DNA of 16,520 bases from an uncultured Desulfobacterales bacterium (lineage in GTDB: Bacteria; Desulfobacterota; Desulfobacteria; Desulfobacterales; JAFDCJ01): NCBI GenBank assembly GCA_945787595.1, contig CALZJV010000056.1:1-16520 (forward strand), in the 5' to 3' direction. This document shows positions 1 to 6,792 of the stretch, one piece after another. The position numbers were made by a program, and so were the translations under genes. The notes under the pieces were generated by a model. It was not told where the DNA came from. It saw only the letters and a list, made by a program, of their open reading frames with translations, and did not search any database. Positions within the stretch are counted from its first letter, which is position 1, and every line of letters begins with the position of its first letter.

Positions 1-123
1 GGTGTAGTTGTTGATTCCATAAAGGATTGGATCTCCTGGTATGAACTGTTGGGTACTGCAGCCGGTTAAGATTACGAGAATGAAAATCCAAAACAAGTAC
101 TTCTTCTCTCGAGCAAATATCAT
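1..123 (-). CDS. Probable lipoprotein, N-terminal part only (runs off the left edge)
   Basis: Reading the minus strand from an ATG at 123 gives 41 codons open to the window edge. The start is preceded by AAGGAG with a five-base gap. The N-terminus has a charged stretch (AREKK), a hydrophobic stretch (LFWIFILVIL) and a lipobox ending LTGC at residues about 20-23, which is a textbook type II signal peptide. The mature protein would therefore be lipidated at the Cys and anchored to the inner or outer membrane. The visible mature part is too short to assign a family. It lies on the same strand as every other gene in the window, about 630 bases downstream of the DUF5675 fragment, so shared transcription is uncertain. 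Confidence 0.75.
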   Translation of the reverse strand, partial: MIFAREKKYLFWIFILVILTGCSTQQFIPGDPILYGINNYT

Positions 124-262
124 GATGTCTCCTTTTTCCAAAACTGGACTTTTCAAATTATCCATCCTTTGCAAATCTTGGAGGTGCACGCTTTCGTTAA
201 ATTCCATACCAATATTAGAAAAGTTAACAACAAAAATTTCTATAATCAGATGAGTAAAGAAT

Positions 263-548
263 CCAGGCCCAAAGGACCTGGCTTTGGTTTGCCCCCTGGA
301 AGGGGGCTCTCCATGACCCTGCTCTGCTCAACATACTTATGGAGTGTTGGCCTCCGGCTCGGAGAGAGTAATGGAGTATTGGAAAAACGAAATCCCAACA
401 CCGATCTTCTGCAACTTTAAACAGAGGCCATCGAGATTCTCTGATGCATAGAGTTCAGGTGCGTTAGACCATCACTCCAATACTCCATCACTCCTTGAAA
501 CTGTTACAGGCAGTGCCGATTATCTCTGACCTGGCCCAAAGAACCAGG
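263..548. repeat. Gene-free stretch with paired palindromes and short repeats
   Basis: The interval 124-595 holds no convincing gene. It is bounded by two related 19-base stem-loop motifs at 263-281 (CCAGG-CCCAAAGGA-CCTGG) and 530-548 (CCTGG-CCCAAAGAA-CCAGG). Their loops are nearly identical and their stems differ by compensating swaps. Inside lie a strong hairpin at 291-307 (GCCCCCT-GGA-AGGGGGC), the segment TGGAGTATTGG at 372-382, its inverted copy at 477-487, and the direct repeat CCATCACTCC at 469-478 and 485-494. This looks like a REP-like or decayed mobile segment. The 291-307 hairpin has no T-run, so it is not called a terminator. Confidence 0.5.
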
Positions 549-595
549 ATTTCTAAGTTTGATAAAAAACCTATGTGTAGGCAGAATAAGTTACT

Positions 596-751
596 ATGCA
601 TGTTATTTTGACAAAATACAGAGAAGATCGTGCAAGACAACGAAGAGGGGATACTCAAAACAGTACCACCTATAATTCTCTTGTCAGGATAAAAACTGGG
701 TTCAGGACTGCGGTGGCAGAACTACTGCTTGCAGAGGCATCAAAAAATTAG
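596..751 (+). CDS. Doubtful 51-residue ORF facing the DUF5675 fragment
   Basis: A plus-strand ATG at 596 opens a 51-residue frame ending at 751, three bases short of the end of the opposing DUF5675 fragment. The product is basic in its first half (KYREDRARQRR) and ends in an alanine- and leucine-rich helix-like segment. No convincing ribosome binding site precedes it and no family is recognised. It is more likely a remnant or chance frame carried in by the rearrangement that cut off the DUF5675 gene. It is listed because it exactly fills the sequence that replaced the missing part of that gene. Confidence 0.15.
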   Translation: MHVILTKYREDRARQRRGDTQNSTTYNSLVRIKTGFRTAVAELLLAEASKN

Positions 752-754
752 AAA

Positions 755-943
755 CTAATGATGGAATTTACCTTCGGTCCTCAAGGTGATTTGATAATTA
801 CCGACAGGAATTCGAGTTTCGCCGGCAATTTTTTCTTCGCGAAATTCGTCTTCCAGACCGAAACATACAAACTGGTTGTCTACCGCCACTTTGCTAATTG
901 TCGCATCATCGTCAGATACAAATCGATCAACGAGTATTTCCAT
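755..943 (-). CDS. DUF5675-like protein, truncated to its N-terminal half
   Basis: The 62-residue product begins MEILVDRFVSDDDATISKVA and continues with FxCFGLEDEFREEKIxGETRIPVGNYQITLR. This matches the characteristic N-terminal pattern of DUF5675 (Val-Asp-x-x-Phe, LED, R..KI.G.T.IP.G.Y). Family members are usually about twice as long, continuing after this point into a conserved second half. Here the frame stops right after GKFHH, and none of the three downstream frames restores family-like sequence, so the gene was probably cut by a deletion or insertion near 751-757. GAGGTG lies just before the ATG. The start is 19 bases after the stop of the chitosanase-like gene, so the two are probably co-transcribed. 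DUF5675 has no established function known to me; its position beside wall-active enzymes suggests a related role, by inference. Confidence 0.65.
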   Translation of the reverse strand: MEILVDRFVSDDDATISKVAVDNQFVCFGLEDEFREEKIAGETRIPVGNYQITLRTEGKFHH

Positions 944-962
944 TGGTCACCTCATTTTAACG

Positions 963-1892
963 TCAAAGCTCGAGGGCAGCAAGCGTAGCTGGTCCAACGA
1001 TGCCGTCGACCACCAACCCGCGCTGCTGTTGGAATTGAATTACCGCTTCGTTTGTCTGAGGCCCGAAAATACCGTCGACATCCATTTGGAATTCTGCATC
1101 TACCAAAGCCTGTTGAACTTTTCGAACTTCCTCTCCTTGCATAAATGGGGTCTGTAAGCGTAAGAGACGTTGCTCGACATCTTGTGCAGATACCCGAAGA
1201 GGTTTTTCACCGAGGGTTTCCTTATCGATTCGAATACCACGGACAGAAAAGGGTAAGTCCAAAGCCCATTTTTCGTGATCTATCAGTATTTGGAAGGCCT
1301 CCATACGGTATACTGTTTTGCGAAGAATCAGAATACGGTGGTTGGCTAGCCAATTTTTTCTCACAGCCACGTAGTTTTCAATCCAGGCATTTTCGCCGAT
1401 ATTTTCCACGGAACCGTGCCGAGCTATTGTTCGGTCACGCATCCGTACCCAGGAACCATGGATATTGCCATCATAGACCACGGCACTACCCAGCCCGGTG
1501 CTAATACCTATCTTTTGAGATGCCTTGAGGCTTGGGTTCCAGTATACTCGGTCAAAGAACTGGTCTTGAACGTCATGCATGACCGGATCTTCCCCTGCTT
1601 CTCGCAATAGACGCCGCAACCTCGTGTCGTGATCCAAACTGACATCCCGATGGAACAATCTAGGCAGGAACTCACTGAGATCCGGCGCAAACTCGGCGCT
1701 CTCGTTTTCAGTATAAGCCTTGATTAAAAGAAAAAGGTTGCCGCTCGCGAGCGTTGTCTGTGATTTTCCGTAAGTAAGGTGGCCAGGGTCGCCGGGGAGC
1801 AATGTTACCTTGCCGTAATCTCCCTGCGCCCTCCCGGTTTCAAAAATATTTACAATGGCCTGGGCAGCTTTCTTTTGTAGTTCAGTCGGCAT
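963..1892 (-). CDS. GH46 chitosanase-like glycoside hydrolase with C-terminal peptidoglycan-binding domain
   Basis: This 309-residue protein has two domains. Residues about 5-235 resemble GH46 chitosanases, lysozyme-superfamily inverting enzymes that cleave beta-1,4 links between glucosamine units. The motif NIFETG supplies a candidate acid, Glu18, and GDPGHLTYGKSQ supplies a candidate base, Asp35. Residues about 247-309 form a PG_binding_1 domain with two DGI(F/V)GPxT repeats (DGIFGPQT, DGIVGPAT) and a VIQFQQQRGL helix. The start at 1892 is fixed by AAGGAGG nearby. There is no signal peptide, which is unusual for a wall-active enzyme unless it is released by lysis or by a dedicated injection or secretion route. 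The wall-binding domain suggests the substrate may be peptidoglycan or another amino-sugar polymer rather than chitosan. DUF5675 follows directly and a zinc protease precedes it. Confidence 0.85.
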   Translation of the reverse strand: MPTELQKKAAQAIVNIFETGRAQGDYGKVTLLPGDPGHLTYGKSQTTLASGNLFLLIKAYTENESAEFAPDLSEFLPRLFHRDVSLDHDTRLRRLLREAGEDPVMHDVQDQFFDRVYWNPSLKASQKIGISTGLGSAVVYDGNIHGSWVRMRDRTIARHGSVENIGENAWIENYVAVRKNWLANHRILILRKTVYRMEAFQILIDHEKWALDLPFSVRGIRIDKETLGEKPLRVSAQDVEQRLLRLQTPFMQGEEVRKVQQALVDAEFQMDVDGIFGPQTNEAVIQFQQQRGLVVDGIVGPATLAALEL

Positions 1893-1943
1893 ATTTTCCT
1901 CCTTATTATATCGATCCAGGCAACGGCCCTAAATTTTCCCCCG

Positions 1944-2093
1944 TTAAATAAGAAGATTAATCTTATCTTTTAAAACGTTATCTGGTCTGGGGACATCGTA
2001 CGGCAAAGGCACCATTGGCGCCGAAGTGAATAGGTTACCGCGAATGTCATCCAAAATCCAACTGCCATAGAACCCGAATAATCGGCTACCACA
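1944..2093 (-). pseudogene. Orphan protein-like reading frame behind the protease (possible gene tail)
   Basis: Directly after the protease stop codon, another minus-strand frame stays open for 49 codons from 2093 to a TAA at 1944. It contains FYGSWILDDIRGNLF followed by TSAPMVPLPYDVPRPDN. The composition looks like real protein, but there is no start codon with a ribosome binding site, and the only in-frame ATG would give 23 residues. It could be the 3' remnant of a lost gene or chance. No family is recognised. Confidence 0.2.
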
Positions 2094-3246
2094 TCATCAC
2101 CACCGTCTCTCCAGCTCGGTAACTGTAGTAAAGTCGAATGCGCAGGACATAGTGCCGGCCTTTAAACAACCGGATGCGAATGTGTGCGTTGTAATCCTCG
2201 CCACTGTCGTCATCAGCGGTTAGATATTTTAGATCTCCATTATCGTCTTCGAACAGGACCATCACCGTATCGGAGACCCCGAAAGTCCGAATATCGTAGT
2301 AGCGGGTGGCGTTTGGTTCAATGACAAAGTTGAGCTGTTCACCCACGGATATTTCCAGTGCAGCAGACTGAAACGGCTCCAGCACCGGGTATTTGTCCGG
2401 TTCCAGTGGTGGATAAAAGCTTTTCACCCAGGTCTTGTCCCGTTCGGATAGCCCGGGCTGGGGAAACAGACCGGCGGTGAAATACTGTTCCGGCTCTTTT
2501 ATAAGCCTCGGATCGAAGGGGTAATGCATTATGGAATTAGGGTCCCAGTTCGAACCCTGTACCGTATCCGGTGAAATTTTTCGAATGATATTGTGGTAGG
2601 TTTTTTCGCGCGACCACTCATTCGGGGGTTGTGCCAGGGCCGCATAAACGGCCTCCTCATCCCAAACGATTCCTGCGTGGGGGTTCTGATGTTCGTGGGG
2701 AAATCCGAGGGTGTGTCCGACTTCATGGACAGCCGTATCGATTTCATCGGGGCTGCGTGTCAGATCCCAACCGAAGTTCATGGTACGTTCATTGGTTCCG
2801 ATATTCAGGATATAACGACCAACATAGGACCAGGCGCCGTCTCCCTGCATGAAACCGATGTGGATTTCTGCGTCTTCGCGATTGTCGACCTCTTCGAAAT
2901 CAAGCCCGATTCCGGTTTCCTTCCAGAACTCGAAACCATTTCTAACCACCTTTCTCTGATCCTCGTCGCCCACGAATGAGCGCCACTCCCTGCTGCCGTC
3001 AGTGAAGTAGACATATTTTCCGTCGGATTGCCTGTCGAAAAAGTAATAGTGCAACATTGTACCGTTCGCCCATTTGTCGGCGTTCACCCGTATGAGAGAC
3101 AATCGACCGGGGTGCACGTTTGGGCTGAAAACCCGTTCGGGAATCTGCGGCAGGCTGCAATACGAATAGCCCTTACCTCCGCCCGGACCGGAGTACTTTC
3201 GAGTATACTGTTGGGTGCTTTTTTCCTTAGTTTTAGGGTTTGTCAT
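2086..3246 (-). CDS. Astacin-type (M12A-like) zinc metalloprotease with C-terminal beta domain
   Basis: The 386-residue product carries the extended zinc site HEVGHTLGFPHEH, with zinc ligands His174, His178 and His184, general base Glu175, and the family-specific Glu185 after the third His. About 56 residues later comes the Met-turn SIMHYPF (Met240, Tyr242). This is the astacin/metzincin arrangement. Residues about 296-386 form a beta-rich tail resembling pre-peptidase C-terminal domains (EPNATRYYDIRTFG, DDDSGEDYN, ending VVMMW). The start at 3246 is chosen because AGGAGG lies five bases upstream; the frame is open further, to 3354, but without such a site. There is no signal peptide and no clear inhibitory pro-segment: the N-terminus is a hydrophilic, Gly- and Lys-rich tail (KYSGPGGGKGYSY). 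It lies between the chitosanase-like and M15 genes on the same strand. Confidence 0.88.
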   Translation of the reverse strand: MTNPKTKEKSTQQYTRKYSGPGGGKGYSYCSLPQIPERVFSPNVHPGRLSLIRVNADKWANGTMLHYYFFDRQSDGKYVYFTDGSREWRSFVGDEDQRKVVRNGFEFWKETGIGLDFEEVDNREDAEIHIGFMQGDGAWSYVGRYILNIGTNERTMNFGWDLTRSPDEIDTAVHEVGHTLGFPHEHQNPHAGIVWDEEAVYAALAQPPNEWSREKTYHNIIRKISPDTVQGSNWDPNSIMHYPFDPRLIKEPEQYFTAGLFPQPGLSERDKTWVKSFYPPLEPDKYPVLEPFQSAALEISVGEQLNFVIEPNATRYYDIRTFGVSDTVMVLFEDDNGDLKYLTADDDSGEDYNAHIRIRLFKGRHYVLRIRLYYSYRAGETVVMMW

Positions 3247-3250
3247 GATG

Positions 3251-3257
3251 TCCTCCT
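3251..3257 (-). promoter_or_regulatory. Shine-Dalgarno site deciding the protease start
   Basis: AGGAGGA on the minus strand, just upstream of the ATG at 3246. It favours this start over the longer open frame beginning at 3354. Confidence 0.8.
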
Positions 3258-3434
3258 TTGTTTTGAAGTATTGGTTGCGATGAATCAGTGTTGGCAATGG
3301 TAGATGCACATGAAGTATGGAAGTGGTTTCCTTGCGTTTACGGGTAGCCTCCAAACCTTAATTCGGCGTCAATCGAGTTTGAACTTCTCCGGGGCGGGTT
3401 TGGTTTCGCTACAGTTTGGTGCAGTGCTGCCTCC

Positions 3435-3974
3435 TCAGCCAAAGCGAGCCTTCATTTCCCTGTCGATCTCTTCAAGAGAAAACAATTTACCCGGATTACC
3501 TTCATTTTTCAACTGGACGTGAGGCCAATCTTTAAATCGGCGCCAGTGTCCGCCGGCTACCAGTTCCAAATCCTCTGCTGCATCTGCATAAAACTTGTAT
3601 CCGTTGCGGCCTTCAATCTTTTTCGTCGTTGACCATTCGGCCTTCCCATCAATGAGCCAAAAACAATCCAAAGCTTCGCCCCACTGATGCCAGGACAAGC
3701 CTGGAATAGCATTGGTAACATGCCTTCCAGACTGTGAGCCGACACTCTCCAGGCAATTCACCAGAAAATGTGCGCCTTTGCTCTTAAGCTCCTGGATCTT
3801 ATCATTTATTTCCTGAATTGATCTCGACTGGCGCCACAGAATTGCCTGGTCAAATGGATCTCTCAATGTGAAGAAAGGTCGCATCTGAATTTCTTGCCCC
3901 TCACATTGAGCAAGTAATTTTTCCACCTGCTCTCTGAATTCCACAGTCAGGTCATTAAGCTCACGTGAACTCAT
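3435..3974 (-). CDS. M15/LAS-type peptidoglycan peptidase (endolysin-like)
   Basis: The 179-residue protein shows the zinc-peptidase signature of the LAS group (D-Ala-D-Ala or L-Ala-D-Glu peptidases). SWHQWGEALD supplies zinc ligands His96 and Asp103 with the usual SxHxxGxAxD spacing. KDWPHVQL supplies the third ligand, His152, with Asp149 in the place where a catalytic Glu is usual. An upstream FTLRDPFDQAILWRQSRS segment is typical of phage-type members. Such enzymes cut peptide stems or cross-links of peptidoglycan. The length fits a stand-alone catalytic domain without a wall-binding module. There is no signal peptide, as in phage endolysins and injected wall hydrolases. AAAGGAGG lies seven bases before the ATG at 3974. 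The gap to the protease start is about 190 bases. Confidence 0.85.
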   Translation of the reverse strand: MSSRELNDLTVEFREQVEKLLAQCEGQEIQMRPFFTLRDPFDQAILWRQSRSIQEINDKIQELKSKGAHFLVNCLESVGSQSGRHVTNAIPGLSWHQWGEALDCFWLIDGKAEWSTTKKIEGRNGYKFYADAAEDLELVAGGHWRRFKDWPHVQLKNEGNPGKLFSLEEIDREMKARFG

Positions 3975-4031
3975 CTTTTGTCCTCCTTTCTTTGATTATT
4001 CCGACACCGTCGTCCCAAAATTTTCTCCGAA

Positions 4032-4313
4032 CTAAACAGGCGTAATGCTGAACTGGTCGTTCAGGGCGCCGGCCTTGCCCAGATTAGCCCGGGTGACTTT
4101 GTTCATGAGGTGGTTTAACGACCGGAATAAAAATTTGACTTTTTCCAGCGCGGGTAAATCGCCCGGGTCCACACTGATATGATAGACAATCTTAAATTCA
4201 TGTTCGTCACTGGTCACTCGCACACGGTCTTGCGCCTCAGTGAACTCACGCACAATGTCGACCAGATAGTCTCTTAACTGTGATGCGTTCAGTCGATTAG
4301 CTCTGTTTAACAT
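4032..4313 (-). CDS. Small protein of unknown function (93 residues)
   Basis: AAGGAG precedes the ATG at 4313 at good distance, and the frame has ordinary codon use, so this is probably a real gene. The product has a basic N-terminal helix (NRANRLNASQLRDYLVDIVREF), a central beta-like segment (HEFKIVYHISVD) and a helical segment (ALEKVKFLFRSLNHLMNKVTRANLG). It has no signal peptide, no transmembrane helix and no recognised motif. It lies between the metallophosphoesterase (51 bases from its stop) and the M15 peptidase gene. A role as chaperone, adaptor or immunity partner of a neighbouring hydrolase is conceivable, but nothing in the sequence shows it. Confidence 0.65.
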   Translation of the reverse strand: MLNRANRLNASQLRDYLVDIVREFTEAQDRVRVTSDEHEFKIVYHISVDPGDLPALEKVKFLFRSLNHLMNKVTRANLGKAGALNDQFSITPV

Positions 4314-4364
4314 CCCTTGCTCCTTTTTTATCTGTTAAATTATGATGTATGTAGAGATTTGGCC

Positions 4365-5903
4365 TTACCGGGGATAAGGGAATTTTAAAGCGGCGAAGCG
4401 TTCCTCCCGACGGGCATCGATTCTGTTTTTAACCTTTGCAGGCATATCGTTAAGCGCCCCTTTAAAGGCCAGTTCAGCGTGTTTATACAGCGGTGATGGC
4501 TGCACCGTGCCTTGGACGTCTTTGTATTGCGGCTGGATGGTATGATTAAAGGCGTAGATATCCAGCCAGCCCAGCCCCTTTTCATAACGCAGGCGCACCA
4601 GGCTGCTCTGCTGGGGATATGCGAAAACCGCCCCGGTAATGACTTCCCAAAATCCAAAATGATTTTGATCACCGGCATGATACTTAATTTTATGCTCGTG
4701 GGTATGGCCACAGAAATAGGCAACCACTGAAGGATATCGGCTGAACAGGGCTTTCAGTTGCTCCCCCCCGTCAATCCCGCCAAGGTTGTGATGGCCGAAG
4801 ACCAGGACAATTTTATCACGTGCACGCTCAAGTTCGTCGTTCAACCATTTAAATTGCGTCTCGTCAATACTACCGTTGGCGCCGAACCGGAAGCCGGTGT
4901 CTAACACAATCATCTGTATGGCCGGATCATGCTTCGCCTTATCTTCGGGTTTTACTTCGATGGCATAGTATCCTGGACAATCTCTACAGAAAAAATTATC
5001 TTCATTGATTTGCCGGAGAGAATATTTAAGTCGATCGTAACCGTTATAGTGGCTGAACAGCGGCCCACCCAAGCTGGTGGGGTCTCTGTCCGTATTGGTC
5101 GGAGATATATTTACAAAAGGATAAAATTCATAGGTACCGTGATGGATGTTGATAAAGTTGAATTTACTGTGCATGGTCATAAATTCGACAAAGGGGTCGT
5201 TCACAAAAATCATTTTAGGCTTGATATTGCCGAATGTCCCAACATCATGGTTGCCGATAGCATTGAACCAGGGAATTTCGATTTCGTTGGTAATATACAA
5301 AAATTCGTAAAGCTCATTTACCACTCCGGCATCTATGGCATCGCCGGTATGAATCATGAATTGGGGCCGGCCGGGGTCATTGGGCGAGTGCGGCTTCACC
5401 GTTGCATTGATAGTCTGAATGACGGCATAGTAAATCGCCCCATCGAAAGTCTCGAGCAATGGCACGCGTTCGAAGGTAGGGACCAGATAGTCCGCTAATT
5501 GACTGATCTCTTTATCATACAGCCGAACCTGCTCATCTCGCAACTGGACATCGGAAAGATGAAAAAAGGTCAATTTTTCGCCGGCTTCGGATCGGTCGAC
5601 ATTGGCCCGGACGGCATCGTCGGCGTCCTTGCGTTCGACCAATTGATTTTCCTCAATCCGGACCGGTCGCGCCTCAAATTTCGGCAAATTTCGCTTGCCG
5701 TACTGCTTCCGATAATAGCCTTCCAGATCAAAATTTTTGTCATTGATGGTCCGGCGCTCCTGATAGTTCCAGGCCGGTTGATCGTCGATATCCGGCATAC
5801 TGCGGTATTTTTTGATCCAAAAAAGCGGACTGCAGCTATTAAAGGCCAAAACAATAAAAACTGTAAAACTTAACACCAGCACTTTCTGTTTGATATGACG
5901 CAT
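4365..5903 (-). CDS. Calcineurin-like metallophosphoesterase, probable lipoprotein
   Basis: The start at 5903 is chosen because AGGGAGG sits directly upstream; the product is 512 residues. Residues 1-24 form a lipoprotein-type signal: a basic start, a long hydrophobic stretch (VLVLSFTVFIVLAF) and NSC, with the candidate lipidated Cys at 24. The metallophosphoesterase motifs follow in order: LSDVQL (about 116-121), TGDAIDAG (from about 186), GNHD (217-220), FGHHN (His371-372) and CGHTHEH (from about 398). These form a two-metal phosphodiesterase or phosphatase site. The first motif is usually Asp-x-His but here is Asp-x-Gln (Asp118, Gln120), so metal binding may differ. An insert with FFCRDCPGYY separates the motif blocks. 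The enzyme should act outside the cytoplasm on a phosphoester not identifiable from sequence. Confidence 0.87.
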   Translation of the reverse strand: MRHIKQKVLVLSFTVFIVLAFNSCSPLFWIKKYRSMPDIDDQPAWNYQERRTINDKNFDLEGYYRKQYGKRNLPKFEARPVRIEENQLVERKDADDAVRANVDRSEAGEKLTFFHLSDVQLRDEQVRLYDKEISQLADYLVPTFERVPLLETFDGAIYYAVIQTINATVKPHSPNDPGRPQFMIHTGDAIDAGVVNELYEFLYITNEIEIPWFNAIGNHDVGTFGNIKPKMIFVNDPFVEFMTMHSKFNFINIHHGTYEFYPFVNISPTNTDRDPTSLGGPLFSHYNGYDRLKYSLRQINEDNFFCRDCPGYYAIEVKPEDKAKHDPAIQMIVLDTGFRFGANGSIDETQFKWLNDELERARDKIVLVFGHHNLGGIDGGEQLKALFSRYPSVVAYFCGHTHEHKIKYHAGDQNHFGFWEVITGAVFAYPQQSSLVRLRYEKGLGWLDIYAFNHTIQPQYKDVQGTVQPSPLYKHAELAFKGALNDMPAKVKNRIDARREERFAALKFPYPR

Positions 5904-5907
5904 TTTG

Positions 5908-5915
5908 CCCTCCCT
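5908..5915 (-). promoter_or_regulatory. Shine-Dalgarno site deciding the metallophosphoesterase start
   Basis: AGGGAGGG on the minus strand, shortly upstream of the ATG at 5903. It selects this ATG over the in-frame ATG at 5921. Confidence 0.75.
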
Positions 5916-6085
5916 TTCCATGAAACAATGACACTGATCCGGTTTTAAAAAGATACCGGACTCATCATTCTTGACAGATATATTTGCTTTTCTATTCTAG
6001 CTATCTTTTTTTGGCTTTTTATATTTGTCTATCTTTTTAGCGACACGCCTGCAGTACTGAGATACAACGGATTCTCCAATACCGA

Positions 6086-6362
6086 AATGAATCCTGAAAA
6101 TAATTTTATAGCAGAGATAATGCCAAATAGAACGAAAGTGTATTTACTTATACAATAAAAGATGTAACAACCTGATTATTTAGAATTATTTTTGAAGTAA
6201 ATTTTTCTAAATGAACTGAATCGTATAAGAATTCACCACTTTAACTGCCAAGCTAATTTACGGTTTCAGGGATTTAATATCAATTTGATTTACAAAGAAA
6301 ACAAGGGCAGACACCAGCAATTGTCGACCCTGTGCTATTGCTTATCCGTTGCATCCATCTTT
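6086..6362 (-). repeat. RAYT-flank repeat, copy 1
   Basis: This roughly 277-base AT-rich sequence closely matches 9705-9978 and more weakly 15993-16270. Landmarks shared by the copies are GCAGAGATAATGCCAA at the low-coordinate end, ATATCAATTTGATTTACA (here 6277-6294, identical in all three) and the GGATGCA-type segment at the other end. In copy 2 the same sequence follows the stop codon of a RAYT transposase remnant, so the repeat is the 3' flank of such an element. Copy 1 has lost the transposase part and instead abuts the IPT gene, whose last codons lie inside the repeat. The stretch 5922-6085 holds nothing else recognisable. Confidence 0.85.
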
Positions 6363-6729
6363 GGTGAATTGGCGGGCTGGATTTCAAAACCTTCATCCAG
6401 AATGCCTTTCTGTCCGTCCGGATTCGTGACCACAACATTCCATTTACCTGCTTGAGAAATCTGTGACAGGTCAAAGCTGCAGGTGACCTTGCTGCTGTTA
6501 ATAACATTGACGGACTTGCCGGGAATATGCTCATCGCCCCGGACCAAACTAACGGTCGCACCTTGGCGAAAATTGGTTCCGACCAAGTTAATGATATCGA
6601 CCATAGTACCTATAATTCCTCTTTCTGGGTTGATACCAGAGACAGTAGGAGCATTAACCCCAACTGCGGGCTCTCCAGCAGAGGTAGATCTGGAACCATA
6701 TTTGTTGAATTTTTATTTCGACGAAACAT
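6335..6729 (-). pseudogene. IPT/TIG-domain small protein, frameshifted near the start, tail replaced by repeat
   Basis: From the first in-frame ATG at 6604 the frame gives 89 residues with an IPT/TIG immunoglobulin-like fold: LVGTNFRQGATVSL, VTCSFDLSQI, GKWNVVVTNPDGQKG. The domain clearly starts earlier, because the same frame upstream encodes NAPTVSGINPERGIIGTMVDI, the typical first strand of IPT domains. That upstream part lacks a start codon. The good start, an ATG at 6729 behind AAAGGAG (MFRRNK), is one base out of frame. Restoring one base in the five-A tract at 6710-6714 joins them into a protein of about 131 residues. The C-terminal PKMDATDKQ is encoded by repeat copy 1, so the original 3' end was probably replaced. 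A sequencing error or slippage at the A tract could also explain the frameshift. Confidence 0.65.
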
Positions 6730-6792
6730 TTCATATCTCCTTTGGGCAGAAACAATTAAAATTCACATAATTCATAGATATTGGACTGGACT

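Noticed and set aside
41..420. Two overlapping plus-strand ORFs at the left end
   Set aside because: The first covers the lipoprotein start on the other strand; the second runs through palindromic non-coding sequence.
469..494. Possible CRISPR-like repeats (CCATCACTCC)
   Set aside because: Only two short copies with no regular spacers; fits a REP-like repeat better.
4929..5498. 189-residue plus-strand ORF
   Set aside because: It lies entirely antisense to the metallophosphoesterase, whose motifs are clear, and has no ribosome binding site or recognisable domain.
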